A DNA stretch of 64,000 nucleotides from positions 718,172 to 782,171 of the forward strand of contig NZ_JACIDZ010000001.1 of NCBI RefSeq assembly GCF_014196625.1, given 5' to 3'. This document shows, piece after piece, positions 52,349 to 61,649 of the stretch (its first letter is position 1; every line of letters begins with the position of its first letter). Origin of the DNA: Martelella radicis. GTDB lineage: Bacteria; Pseudomonadota; Alphaproteobacteria; Rhizobiales; Rhizobiaceae. A program made the position numbers and the translations under genes. The notes beneath the pieces were generated by a model. It was not told the DNA's origin and ran no database searches. It saw nothing but the letters and a program-made list of their open reading frames with translations.

Positions 52349-53272
52349 TTAATTCGAGTAATCGAGCCCCATCTCGCGGTAACGCTCCGGGTCGTCGCCC
52401 CAGTTCTCACGCACCTTCACGAACAGGAACAGGTGAACCTTCTGCTCGAGGATCTCGGACAGTTCCTTGCGGGCCGCCATGGAGATCGACTTGATCGCCT
52501 CGCCGCCCTTGCCGAGCGCGATCTTCTTCTGGCTGTCGCGTTCCAGGTAGACCACCTGCTCGATGCGCACCGAACCGTCCTTGCGTTCCTCCCATTTCTC
52601 CGTCTCGACATGGGCAGAGTAAGGCAGTTCCTGATGAAGCCGCAGGAACAGTTTTTCGCGGGTGATTTCGGCGGCAAGCTGGCGCATCGGCAGATCGGAA
52701 ATCTGGTCCTCGGGATAGTACCACGGGCCCTCCGGCAGGGCTTTCGCCAGATAATCCATCAGGTCGTCACAGCCCGACCCATTGGTGGCCGAGATCATGA
52801 AGGTCTGCTCGAAGCCGATCGCCTCATTGGCGGCGGCGGCGAGCTTCAGCAGGTCTTCATGGCGCACGCGGTCGATCTTGTTGAGCACAAGAATCTTCGG
52901 CTGCCGGACCTCTTTCAGGCCTTCGAGAATAGCCTCAGCATCGCCCTTCAGACCGCGCTCGGCATCGACCAGCAACATGATCAGATCGGCATCGCGCGCG
53001 CCGCTCCAGGCCGCCAGCACCATGGCGCGGTCAAGCCTGCGGCGCGGCTTGAAGATGCCGGGCGTATCCATGAACACGATCTGGGCATTGTCATGAATGG
53101 CGATGCCGCGCAGCGTGGCGCGCGTGGTCTGCACCTTGTGGCTGACGATCGAGACCTTGGCGCCGACGAGCCGGTTGACCAGCGTCGATTTGCCGGCATT
53201 GGTCGGACCGATCAACGCAACGAAGCCGGAACGGGTCGCGGCGGTCTCTGCGCCATTTTCTGCGTCAGTCAT
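52349..53272 (-). CDS. era: GTPase Era
   Basis: A 307-residue GTPase with G1 GPTNAGKST, the G3 box DTPGI and G4 NKID, followed by the C-terminal KH domain (REKLFLRLHQELPYSA; GKGGEAIKSISMAAR) that binds the 3' end of 16S rRNA. It acts in small-subunit assembly. The Ala in the G1 box (NAGKST) is as in many alphaproteobacteria. Confidence 0.95.
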   Translation of the reverse strand: MTDAENGAETAATRSGFVALIGPTNAGKSTLVNRLVGAKVSIVSHKVQTTRATLRGIAIHDNAQIVFMDTPGIFKPRRRLDRAMVLAAWSGARDADLIMLLVDAERGLKGDAEAILEGLKEVRQPKILVLNKIDRVRHEDLLKLAAAANEAIGFEQTFMISATNGSGCDDLMDYLAKALPEGPWYYPEDQISDLPMRQLAAEITREKLFLRLHQELPYSAHVETEKWEERKDGSVRIEQVVYLERDSQKKIALGKGGEAIKSISMAARKELSEILEQKVHLFLFVKVRENWGDDPERYREMGLDYSN

Positions 53273-53375
53273 CTGCTTCTCCTGCGGCTCGCACCAAAAC
53301 GCGGAAACCGGTAAAACACTTTAAATTCAGTCTATTGTTACGCCAAACTAAACGCATTCATGAATGCGAGAGCCA

Positions 53376-54083
53376 TCAGCCCCCGGTCTTCCAGACGCCT
53401 TCGCGCTCCAGAAGCTTGGTCGCAGCCACCTGTTCTGCCGCACGTTTTGAACGGTCAACGCCGGTCTCGGGCTCAACGCCTTTGACGGTGACCTTCACGG
53501 TGAAACGCGGCTCGTGATCCGGGCCGGACCGGTCCTCGACATGATAGATCGGGGTTTCGCCATGATTGGCGTGCGCCCATTCCTGCAGTTCCGTCTTGGC
53601 GTCGCGTCTCAGTTTCACGCCATCGGCAAAGAGCGGCTTCCAGTGCGTCTCGATGAAGCGGCGCGCCGGTTCCAGGCCGCCCTCCATGTAGATCGCCGCG
53701 ATCACGCTCTCGACCACGTCGGCGCGGATCGAAAGCACGCGCTTGCCCGTCAGCTTCTTCACGTCCTGACCGGTCTTGATGAAGCGGTGCAGGCCGAGAT
53801 CGTCGGCGACCCTGGCGCAGGCCTCCGCGCTCACCAGCTGATTGAGGCGGACCGAAAGCTCGCCCTCGGTTGCCGTCGGGAAAAGCTTGAACAGGTTCTC
53901 CGCGATCACCAGCCCCAGCACGCGGTCGCCGAGGAACTCCATGCGTTCGTAGTTTCCGTCCTTGCCGCTGCGCGCGCTCGAATGGGTCAGAGCCCGCGCT
54001 ATGCGTTCCCGGTCGGAAAATTCGAAACCGATCAGCCTTGCCAGTTCGCCGGCTTCATCCTCTCCTGCGCCCCGTGCCGCCAT
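53376..54083 (-). CDS. rnc: Ribonuclease III
   Basis: A 235-residue enzyme that cuts double-stranded RNA, including rRNA precursors. The signature ERMEFLGDRVLGLV supplies metal-binding acidic residues, and the C-terminal double-stranded RNA-binding domain is at KTELQEWAHANHGETPIYHV. Its ATG follows the lepB stop codon directly. Part of the lepB-rnc-era-recO group. Confidence 0.95.
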   Translation of the reverse strand: MAARGAGEDEAGELARLIGFEFSDRERIARALTHSSARSGKDGNYERMEFLGDRVLGLVIAENLFKLFPTATEGELSVRLNQLVSAEACARVADDLGLHRFIKTGQDVKKLTGKRVLSIRADVVESVIAAIYMEGGLEPARRFIETHWKPLFADGVKLRRDAKTELQEWAHANHGETPIYHVEDRSGPDHEPRFTVKVTVKGVEPETGVDRSKRAAEQVAATKLLEREGVWKTGG

Positions 54084-54830
54084 TCAGCCACCAATGACCT
54101 TGAACAGGCGGTCCCAACGCATGTTGAACGGCCACTTCCAGATTTCGGCGAAGGACGTGTCATTGCCGAGCGAGAAGAAGATCAGGCTGGCGCGACCGAC
54201 GAGATTTTCCGCCGGCACGAAACCGACGTCAAAGCGGCTGTCGAGCGAATTGTCGCGGTTGTCGCCCATCATGAAATAATGGCCCTCAGGGACGATGAAT
54301 TCGCGGGTGTTGTCGCCAGGCGAGTTGCGGATTTCATCGAGCGTGTCGTAGCTGACGCCGTCCGGCAGGGTTTCGCGGAAGACCGGAATGTCGCGGCCCG
54401 GGTCCCGGCGATAGTCGGAGGTGAAGGTGCCATCGGCCGTGCGCGGAACCGGCTCGCCATTGAGGTAGAGAATGCCGTTCTGCACCTGCACCCGGTCGCC
54501 CGGAAGGCCGATCACGCGCTTGATGTAGTCGACACTCGGGTTCGGCGGATAGCGGAACACCACGACGTCGCCGCGATCGGGATCGGAGCCGAAAATGCGC
54601 CCTTCGAACAGGTTGGGCGAAAACGGCAGAGAATAGCGCGAATAGCCGTAGGAGAACTTGTTCACGAACAGGTAGTCACCCACCAGAAGCGTCGGCATCA
54701 TCGAACCCGAGGGAATGGTGAAGGGCTGGAACAGAAACGTCTTGATGACGAGAGCAAGAAGCAGCGCCTGAACAATGACTTTGACATTGCTCCAGAGCGA
54801 GCTTTCCTTTTTTTCTTCTTCTTCGGCCAC
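54084..54830 (-). CDS. lepB: Signal peptidase I
   Basis: A 248-residue membrane protease. After one membrane anchor (VIVQALLLALVIKTFLFQPF) comes the catalytic Ser in IPSGSMMPTLL and the catalytic Lys in DYIKRVIGLPGDRV, plus the conserved MGDNRDNSLDSR. It removes signal peptides from exported proteins, among them the binding proteins and the autotransporter of this window. Confidence 0.95.
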   Translation of the reverse strand: MAEEEEKKESSLWSNVKVIVQALLLALVIKTFLFQPFTIPSGSMMPTLLVGDYLFVNKFSYGYSRYSLPFSPNLFEGRIFGSDPDRGDVVVFRYPPNPSVDYIKRVIGLPGDRVQVQNGILYLNGEPVPRTADGTFTSDYRRDPGRDIPVFRETLPDGVSYDTLDEIRNSPGDNTREFIVPEGHYFMMGDNRDNSLDSRFDVGFVPAENLVGRASLIFFSLGNDTSFAEIWKWPFNMRWDRLFKVIGG

Positions 54831-54923
54831 GCGTTATTTCCTTCTTACACCCATGCGGTTCGTTGCCTGAGCTTTAGCCCCTTCACCCGAAGCGGGCAAT
54901 GTTTTTAAACCAAAATGCAGGCT

Positions 54924-55316
54924 CTACACAGCTTCGATGATGACGAAGGCCTGGGCGAGCGGATAGTCGTCGGTGATCGTCAGATGAATGCGCGCCTCGA
55001 GACCTGCGGGGATCATGGCGGCGAGATGTTCGGCTGCCCGTCCGGTCAATTCCATGGTTGGCTTGCCGCCGGCCAGGTTGACCACGCCCATTTCCCGCCA
55101 GAAGACGCCGCGCGCGATACCCGTCCCGAGCGCCTTGGCGCATGCTTCCTTTGCGGCGAAACGTTTGGCGTATGATGCAGCGCGATTGCGGCGTTGGTCG
55201 GAACGCTGCTGCTCGATCTCTGTGAAACAGCGCGCGATGAAGCGGTCGCCGTGGCGTTCGATCGATTTCTCGATCCGCCTGATGTCGATGAGATCGCTCC
55301 CAAGCCCGACAATCAT
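54924..55316 (-). CDS. acpS: Holo-acyl-carrier-protein synthase
   Basis: A 130-residue enzyme that attaches 4'-phosphopantetheine to ACPs. Motifs are [14 protein letters not shown] at the N-terminus and [15 protein letters not shown] in the middle. It supplies the holo form needed for the AcpXL of the VLCFA pathway. Short gap of 21 bp to the DUF2062 gene upstream. Confidence 0.94.
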   Translation of the reverse strand: MIVGLGSDLIDIRRIEKSIERHGDRFIARCFTEIEQQRSDQRRNRAASYAKRFAAKEACAKALGTGIARGVFWREMGVVNLAGGKPTMELTGRAAEHLAAMIPAGLEARIHLTITDDYPLAQAFVIIEAV

Positions 55317-55337
55317 CTCCCGGTCCCCCGCATGGTG

Positions 55338-55922
55338 TCAGCTCTTTGAGCCTTCGGCGGCCTGACCTTCGCGCGGCTTGCCGCCGCGGGCCGCCAGCAT
55401 TGCCTGGCGGCGTTGCTGGAAGGACTGGACGGCGAAATAGGTAAGCCCGTAGAAGATGGCGCCGCTCAACAGCGCCGGAAGCACCGCGCCGACGGCCATC
55501 GGCTCCAGAAGCGGTCGCCAGAGGTCTGAAAGCTCGAAACGGTGCACCAGATCCACGAGGTCGATATGGTCGCGCCCGCCGACATCGCGTCCGAGCAGAG
55601 TGCTGCCGAGCCGCCAGGTCGAAAGCCAGATGAACGGGAAGGTCAGCGGATTGCCGAAGGCCGTACCGAGCGCTGCGGCGGCATAATTGCCGCCAAACAG
55701 AAAGGCGAGAAGAAAGGCCGAAATAAAATGCCCGCCGATGAAAGGCGTCCACGAAACGGCAACGCCAGCCGCAATGCCCATGGCAATCGCGTGCGGCGTC
55801 GCCCTCAGCCGCACCGTGCGGTGATAAAGATAGACCGGCACGCGCCAGAAGCCCTTCTTGGGCCAGATCGCGGCGCGAAACCGCTGCCAATAATTTGCCT
55901 GGGAACGTCTCTTAAAAAGCAT
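55338..55922 (-). CDS. DUF2062 membrane protein
   Basis: A 194-residue protein whose central part (about 40-160) has three or four hydrophobic segments and the Gly/Pro-rich turns of the DUF2062 family (GIAAGVAVSWTPFIGGHFIS; GTAFGNPLTFPFIW). A basic N-terminus and a charged C-terminus (GGKPREGQAAEGSKS) flank it. Function unknown. The position between rsh and acpS is conserved in the order. Confidence 0.83.
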   Translation of the reverse strand: MLFKRRSQANYWQRFRAAIWPKKGFWRVPVYLYHRTVRLRATPHAIAMGIAAGVAVSWTPFIGGHFISAFLLAFLFGGNYAAAALGTAFGNPLTFPFIWLSTWRLGSTLLGRDVGGRDHIDLVDLVHRFELSDLWRPLLEPMAVGAVLPALLSGAIFYGLTYFAVQSFQQRRQAMLAARGGKPREGQAAEGSKS

Positions 55923-56090
55923 CGCCTACTTTTGACATCTGGCGGGGGGATTGCAAGGGCGTAGATCGTTTCAGCGTCCACTTCAACAAGGATCGCCGCC
56001 GGCAGCCAAGACAAAGCCGAACGCGTCACCCGGACAGATGACCTCACCTGCCGCACGCGTCCGTTCCAGATGTCGGCCATGCGGCCCTGG

Positions 56091-56252
56091 TCAATCCTTC
56101 CTGTGCTCTTGCGAATAGTGCTCCGGCGTCGGGCGGTTCGGGTCGAAACTGTGGTCGATATTGTCGATCACATGCTTGACGCCGTCGACCTCCTTCTCCG
56201 TGACCTTGGGGCTGGTAAAACGCTTGAAGAAGCGCGTCAGACGATCCAGCAT
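56091..56252 (-). CDS. Small basic protein of 53 residues
   Basis: A short reading frame, 53 residues long, starting MLDRLTRFFKRFTSPKV and ending HYSQEHRKD. A strong AGGAAGG ribosome site lies just before the ATG. It is too short for standard gene calls. Its start is an amphipathic basic helix, and the rest is mixed and polar. It lies between rsh and the DUF2062 gene on the same strand. The function is unknown; the name, if any, cannot be given. Confidence 0.65.
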   Translation of the reverse strand: MLDRLTRFFKRFTSPKVTEKEVDGVKHVIDNIDHSFDPNRPTPEHYSQEHRKD

Positions 56253-56358
56253 CTTGTACCTTCCTTTCATCGTTCATTCTGTCCTTGAGGGACAAAAAAC
56301 GCTAACAGGAAGACGCGGCGAAATCGTGGAAAGTTCCATGCTTTGCGCGCTTTTCGCG

Positions 56359-58563
56359 CTATTCGAAGAGCCGGTTGACCGTGGCCACGCAATCAAGGGC
56401 CTTGAGCTGGTTCAGCGTCTGCGTCAACTGCCGCAGATCCCAGACTTCCATGTCCATTGTCACCTCGGCAAAATCCTCTGCGACGACCTTCATCTGGATG
56501 GCGCGGATATTGACGCCAAGCGTGGCGATCGTCTCCGTGATCCGGGCAAGCGTTCCCGGCTCGTTGAGGACACTGATGCCGACGCGGGCGCGAAAGCGCT
56601 TGTCATTGGTGGAATCGATATCCCAGCGGATATCGATCCAGCGATCGGGCTCGTCGTCGAAATGCTGCAGGTCCGGCGACTGGATCGGATAGACGGTGAT
56701 GCCGCCGTCATCGCCGGCAATGCCGACGATCCGGTCGCCTGGAACGGCGCCGGAAGGCGCGAAACGCACGGTCGCCCCGGCATTGAGCCCGCGCAGCGGA
56801 AAGCTTCCCGCCGCGTCTCCACCATCGGTGGTTTCCGGCAGTTTGAAGGCCATGCCCTCGCCCTTCGGCAGGTTGACCCAGCCTTCCTCGCTGCTCGGCT
56901 TGATCGTGACGCGCTCGTCCTTGTGATCGGGGAAGACGGCGCGCAACACGTCACTCGATGACATCTCGTTGCGGCCGACCGCGGCGATCACGTCCTCGAC
57001 ATCGCTCTGGCCAAGCCGATGCAGCACCGTCGACAGCACCTCCCGAGAAAAGGTCTTTCCCGAGCGCGCGAAGGTACGCTCCAGAATACGATAGCCGAGG
57101 CCGCTATACTGTTTGCGGATCGCGGCCCGAGTCGCCCGGCGGATCGCCGCGCGGGCCTTGCCGGTGACCACGATGCCTTCCCAGGCGGGCGGCGGAACCT
57201 GAACGCCGGAACGGATGATCTCCACCTCGTCGCCATTGTTAAGCCTGGTGACAAGCGGCATCATCCGCCCGTTCACCTTGGCGCCCACGCACGTATCGCC
57301 AACATTGGTGTGCACCGCATAGGCAAAGTCGATCGGCGTTGCGTCCTTCGGCAGCGCGATCAGCTTGCCCTTCGGCGTGAAGCAGAACACCTGATCCTGG
57401 AACAGTTCCAGCTTGGTGTGTTCCAGGAATTCCTCGGGACTGTCGCCCTCGGCCAGTGCTTCGATGGTCTTGCGAAACCAGGAGAAGACGCTCGTCTCCT
57501 CATCGCCTGCCTGCCCCTTGACGGTGCGACCGTCCTTGTAGAGCGAATGCGCGGCGATGCCGTATTCGGCGATCTCGTGCATGTGCTTCGTGCGGATCTG
57601 CAGTTCGATGCGCTGGCGCATCGGCCCGACGATCGTCGTATGCAGCGACTGGTAACCGTTCTGCTTGGGGTTCGAGATATAGTCCTTGAACCGCTCCGGC
57701 ACCATGCGCCATGTGGTGTGAACGAGACCAAGTGCGCGATAGCAGGTCTCCACTTCGTCTACGATGATGCGGAAGCCGTAGAGATCCGACATCTGTTCGA
57801 AGGAGAGCGATTTCGACTGCATCTTGTTGAAGATCGAAAACGGCTTCTTCTGCCGGCCCTTGACCTTGACGTCCTGCAGGCCGTGCTCCTGCAGCAACGC
57901 CTTCAGCTCGTCTTCGATGCTCTTGACCAGGGCCTGATTCTGGCCGGAGAGATCTTCCAGCTTGCCCTTGATCGTCTGATAGGCATCGGGGTTGATGTAT
58001 TGGAAGGAGAGGTCCTCCAGCTCCTCGCGCATGTCCTGCATGCCCATGCGGCCGGCGAGCGGCGCATAGATTTCCATCGTCTCCTCGGAGATCCGCCGGC
58101 GCTTGTCGGGACGCATGTAGTAGAGCGTGCGCATATTGTGCAGGCGATCGGCAAGCTTGACCAGAAGCACGCGCACATCATCGGCCACCGAGAGCAGAAG
58201 CTTGCGAAGGTTTTCCGCCTGCTGGGCCTTGCGGGAGACGAGGTCGAGACGCTTGATCTTGGTCAGCCCCTCGACAAGCGCACCGATCTCGTCGCCGAAG
58301 AAAGCGTCGATTTCGGCGCGGGTCGCCGACGTGTCCTCGATCGTATCGTGCAGCAGCGCGACGGCAATCGTGGATTCGTCCATATGCAGATCGGTCAGGA
58401 TCGCCGCGACTTCCAGAGGATGCGAGATGTAGGGGTCGCCGCTGGCGCGCTTTTGCCGGCCATGTTTCTGCATGGCGTAGACATAGGCCTTGTTGAGGAG
58501 CGCGATATCGGCGTCGGGCTTATATTTCTGTACCCGCTCAACAAGTTCATATTGCCGCATCAT
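56359..58563 (-). CDS. rsh: Bifunctional (p)ppGpp synthetase/hydrolase (RSH)
   Basis: A 734-residue RelA/SpoT protein. The hydrolase domain has YISHPLEVAAIL and the HDTIEDTSAT metal site; the synthetase domain has YGFRIIVDEVETCYRALGLV and LHTTIVGPMRQRIELQIRT. TGS (VFCFTPKGKLIALP) and a C-terminal ACT domain follow. It is the single long RSH expected in alphaproteobacteria, controlling the stringent response. It is encoded 110 bp downstream of rpoZ on the same strand, a conserved arrangement. Confidence 0.95.
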   Translation of the reverse strand: MMRQYELVERVQKYKPDADIALLNKAYVYAMQKHGRQKRASGDPYISHPLEVAAILTDLHMDESTIAVALLHDTIEDTSATRAEIDAFFGDEIGALVEGLTKIKRLDLVSRKAQQAENLRKLLLSVADDVRVLLVKLADRLHNMRTLYYMRPDKRRRISEETMEIYAPLAGRMGMQDMREELEDLSFQYINPDAYQTIKGKLEDLSGQNQALVKSIEDELKALLQEHGLQDVKVKGRQKKPFSIFNKMQSKSLSFEQMSDLYGFRIIVDEVETCYRALGLVHTTWRMVPERFKDYISNPKQNGYQSLHTTIVGPMRQRIELQIRTKHMHEIAEYGIAAHSLYKDGRTVKGQAGDEETSVFSWFRKTIEALAEGDSPEEFLEHTKLELFQDQVFCFTPKGKLIALPKDATPIDFAYAVHTNVGDTCVGAKVNGRMMPLVTRLNNGDEVEIIRSGVQVPPPAWEGIVVTGKARAAIRRATRAAIRKQYSGLGYRILERTFARSGKTFSREVLSTVLHRLGQSDVEDVIAAVGRNEMSSSDVLRAVFPDHKDERVTIKPSSEEGWVNLPKGEGMAFKLPETTDGGDAAGSFPLRGLNAGATVRFAPSGAVPGDRIVGIAGDDGGITVYPIQSPDLQHFDDEPDRWIDIRWDIDSTNDKRFRARVGISVLNEPGTLARITETIATLGVNIRAIQMKVVAEDFAEVTMDMEVWDLRQLTQTLNQLKALDCVATVNRLFE

Positions 58564-58673
58564 GGCTGAAAGACCAGGCCCACTCGGGCGTAATACGGGT
58601 CGGGTACGGCCCGTTCTGACGGAGATGGAAAGGAAGGCAGTTCGCGGGGCTCAACGCCCCGCAATGCAAGCGA

Positions 58674-59078
58674 TCAGTAGTCGTCGCCTTTTTCCGGCGG
58701 AACCAGTCCCTCGATACCGGCACGCAGCTCTTCTTCCGACATCTGGTCGAAAGGAATGGCTTCGGGCTGGTCGGGACGGTCTGCGGTTTCTTCGCTGACA
58801 TCGTCTTCGGATGCCGCGTTCTGCGTCTGCTCCGCTTCCGGCTCGTCCACTTCGACGTGACGCTGCAGGGAATGGATAAGGTCTTCCTTGAGGTCGTCGG
58901 GCGAAAGGGTCTCGTCAGCGATTTCACGCAGTGCGACAACAGGGTTCTTGTCATTGTCGCGATCGACAGTTATCGGAGCGCCCTGGGAGATGAGACGCGC
59001 ACGATGTCCGGCGAGCAGAACCAGTTCAAACCGGTTGTCAACTTTGTCGATACAGTCTTCAACTGTGACACGTGCCAT
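58674..59078 (-). CDS. rpoZ: RNA polymerase omega subunit
   Basis: A 134-residue omega subunit with the N-terminal core [20 protein letters not shown] and [15 protein letters not shown]. The ATG at 59078 gives this conserved start; 59129 would add an unrelated tail. Longer than the E. coli form because of an acidic C-terminal extension, usual in this order. It precedes rsh in the same direction. Confidence 0.95.
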   Translation of the reverse strand: MARVTVEDCIDKVDNRFELVLLAGHRARLISQGAPITVDRDNDKNPVVALREIADETLSPDDLKEDLIHSLQRHVEVDEPEAEQTQNAASEDDVSEETADRPDQPEAIPFDQMSEEELRAGIEGLVPPEKGDDY

Positions 59079-59245
59079 TGACTGTCCTTTTAGGTGATTT
59101 CTGTGGAAATGCCTCTCATAGAGACTCACATATCGGAATTCAAGAGCGCATTTTCAATCCCGCGAAGCGGTTTTGGAACAAACGGCACCTTTGCCCGTTC
59201 ACTGGTTATAACTATGGGTTGAATGTTTTCGCATACATGATTAAA

Positions 59246-59257
59246 TCGCAATTGCGA
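59246..59257. promoter_or_regulatory. Palindrome upstream of the NYN-domain gene
   Basis: TCGCAATTGCGA, a perfect 12-bp palindrome, with a second TCGCAATT half at 59309-59316, about 46 bp before the ATG at 59362. It could be an operator for the NYN gene or for rpoZ; the protein that binds it is unknown. Confidence 0.4.
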
Positions 59258-59361
59258 CCAACTGGCGTCTTCGGCGCACAGTCGTTATACTGAAGACTCT
59301 TTAATTTATCGCAATTCGGGCTCGTCCCAAGCAAAGCTGGTTTTAGTGAAGGGTATTTTGC

Positions 59362-59940
59362 ATGTTTGATCCGCGCGAGAAAATTGCGCTCTTTATCGAT
59401 GGAGCGAATCTGTATGCCGCTTCGAAAAGCCTCGGGTTCGACATAGATTATCGCAAGCTGTTGAAGACCTTCAACAACAAGGCCTACCTCCTGCGTGCCT
59501 ACTATTATACGGCGCTCATCGAGGACCAGGAATATTCGTCGATCCGACCGCTGATCGACTGGCTGGACTATAACGGCTACAAGGTGGTCACCAAGCCGGC
59601 CAAGGAATTCACCGATTCCATGGGGCGCAGGAAGATCAAGGGCAATATGGATATCGAACTGGCCATCGACGCGATGGAACAGTCGTCCACGGTCGATCAT
59701 CTGGTGATCTTTTCCGGCGACGGCGACTTCACCACCCTGGTCGAAGCGCTCCAGCGCAAGGGCCGCAAGGTTTCGGTGGTTTCCACGATGTCGACCCAGC
59801 CGCCGATGATTGCCGATGACCTACGCCGCCAGGCGGACCATTTCATCGATCTGGTGTCTCTGCGGTCCGAAGTCGGCCGCGAGCCCTCCGAGCGTGCGCA
59901 GCGGCCGGCCGAGGTTGTTTCGTCGGACTTCGACGACTGA
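59362..59940 (+). CDS. NYN-domain (LabA/DUF88-like) protein
   Basis: A 192-residue protein of the PIN-like NYN family. Motifs: ALFIDGANLYAASKSLGF with the first Asp, KGNMDIELAIDAM with a metal-binding Asp, and IFSGDGDFTTLVEAL with the acidic SGDGDF cluster. These residues fit a metal-dependent ribonuclease site. Relatives act in RNA processing; the target is unknown. It diverges from rpoZ. Confidence 0.85.
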   Translation: MFDPREKIALFIDGANLYAASKSLGFDIDYRKLLKTFNNKAYLLRAYYYTALIEDQEYSSIRPLIDWLDYNGYKVVTKPAKEFTDSMGRRKIKGNMDIELAIDAMEQSSTVDHLVIFSGDGDFTTLVEALQRKGRKVSVVSTMSTQPPMIADDLRRQADHFIDLVSLRSEVGREPSERAQRPAEVVSSDFDD

Positions 59941-60042
59941 CCCGATAACAAATGTCCGGGGCGCCGCCTCGGCGCATTCCGTTCTGACAGCGTTATCAGC
60001 AACTCCAAGAATAAGAAAACAACCCTGAGGCGAGCTTCCGCC

Positions 60043-60522
60043 TCACCCAAGTTGCTTCAGAAGCCTGCTCTTCTCCCGATTCCAGTCCCGTTTCTTGACC
60101 GTCTCGCGCTTGTCGTGCGCCTTCTTGCCCTTGCCGAGCGCAAGCTGCAGCTTCGCCAGCCCCCGTTCGTTGAAATAGAGCTTCAGCGGGATCAGCGTCA
60201 TACCCTCGCGGTTGACGGCCGAACGCAGCCGGTTGATCTCGCGGCGCCCCAGGAGAAGCTTGCGGCGGCGGCGCGGTTCGTGATTGAAGCGGTTGCCCTG
60301 AAGATATTCCGGCAGGTAGGAATTGATCAGCCACATCTCGCCGTCCTCGTCGGAGGCATAGGACTCGGCGATATTGGCCTTGCCCTCGCGCAGCGACTTC
60401 ACCTCGGTTCCGGTCAGAACCAGGCCGGCCTCGAACGTGTCGAGGATTTCGTAATTGAACCGCGCCTTGCGGTTTTCGGCGACGGTCTTGAATGCGCCGC
60501 CCTTGCTGCCTTTCGGAGCCAT
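60043..60522 (-). CDS. smpB: SsrA-binding protein SmpB
   Basis: A 159-residue RNA-binding protein needed for trans-translation by tmRNA. Motifs: [20 protein letters not shown] and [20 protein letters not shown], with a basic C-terminal tail ([18 protein letters not shown]). It follows dapA in the same direction, with 37 bp between. No tmRNA gene was seen in the window. Confidence 0.95.
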   Translation of the reverse strand: MAPKGSKGGAFKTVAENRKARFNYEILDTFEAGLVLTGTEVKSLREGKANIAESYASDEDGEMWLINSYLPEYLQGNRFNHEPRRRRKLLLGRREINRLRSAVNREGMTLIPLKLYFNERGLAKLQLALGKGKKAHDKRETVKKRDWNREKSRLLKQLG

Positions 60523-60559
60523 GGTCTTTTCCGTATTCTTGAGCGGCGTCTTGCTGCGA

Positions 60560-61441
60560 CTAGTCGATCAGCCCGGCGTGGCGCAACGCGGCGTCAATGG
60601 CGCCGGCCGTTCTTTCCTCCACACCGAGAAGCGGGAGCCGCACGGCATCGCTCATTCGTCCAATCCTCTTGAGCGCATATTTAGTGCCGCTGACACCCGG
60701 TTCAAGAAACAGCGCCTTGTGCAGCGGCATCAGCCTGTCCTGATAGGACAGCGCGGTCTTGAAATCCTCCTTCAACAGCGCCGACTGGAACTCGGAACAG
60801 AGTTTCGGCGCGACATTGGCGGTGACCGAAATGCAGCCGACGCCGCCCTGGGCGACAAAGCCGAGCGCGGTGGCGTCCTCGCCGGAAATCTGGATGAAGT
60901 CCGCGCCGCAGGAGATGCGCTGCTCCGACACGCGCTCGATCTTGCCGGTGGCATCCTTCACGCCGACGATATTGGCATGCGCCTTGGCAAGCTGCCCCAT
61001 CGTCTCCGGCAGCATATCGATGACCGAACGCGGCGGAATATTGTAGATGATGATCGGCAGCGAGATGGCCTCGGCGATTGCGGCGAAATGGGCATAGAGC
61101 CCCTTCTGGGTTGGCTTGTTGTAATAGGGCGTCACCACCAAGACGGCATCCGCGCCGGCTTTTTCCGCGTGCTGGGCAAGATCGATCGCCTCACGGGTAT
61201 TGTTGGAACCCGCTCCGGCGATCACAGGCACGCGCTTTGCGGCGGCCTCGACGCAGAGATCAACCACGCGGCGGTGTTCGTCATGGCTGAGCGTCGGCGA
61301 TTCACCAGTGGTCCCGACCGGCACGACACCGTGGCTGCCCTCATCGATCATCCAGTTGACGTGATCGACAAAACCCGCCTCGTCCAACGCGCCGTCCGGC
61401 GTGAACGGGGTGACAAGCGCGGGAATGGACCCCTTGAACAT
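60560..61441 (-). CDS. dapA: 4-hydroxy-tetrahydrodipicolinate synthase
   Basis: A 293-residue aldolase of lysine and diaminopimelate synthesis. Motifs: [34 protein letters not shown] and the Schiff-base Lys in [10 protein letters not shown]. The ATG at 61441 ([12 protein letters not shown]) gives the family start; 61528 would add 29 unrelated residues. Confidence 0.95.
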   Translation of the reverse strand: MFKGSIPALVTPFTPDGALDEAGFVDHVNWMIDEGSHGVVPVGTTGESPTLSHDEHRRVVDLCVEAAAKRVPVIAGAGSNNTREAIDLAQHAEKAGADAVLVVTPYYNKPTQKGLYAHFAAIAEAISLPIIIYNIPPRSVIDMLPETMGQLAKAHANIVGVKDATGKIERVSEQRISCGADFIQISGEDATALGFVAQGGVGCISVTANVAPKLCSEFQSALLKEDFKTALSYQDRLMPLHKALFLEPGVSGTKYALKRIGRMSDAVRLPLLGVEERTAGAIDAALRHAGLID

Positions 61442-61649
61442 GCGGCTTCTCCTGGCGGCGTTCTTTATAAGGCCGCATTCCTGTTTCAAAATCGAGCGCA
61501 CCATAATGCCGGATATGAGGCACTGCAAGCATTGCCTTTACTCGCGAAGAGGTCTTCCGTCGGCCTTGAAATTCATCAGGGTTAAGCCGATTTTAACCGA
61601 GGAGACCGATAATTTCAGGCGCTGTTGAATTCGTTCCCGGGACGCTCGA

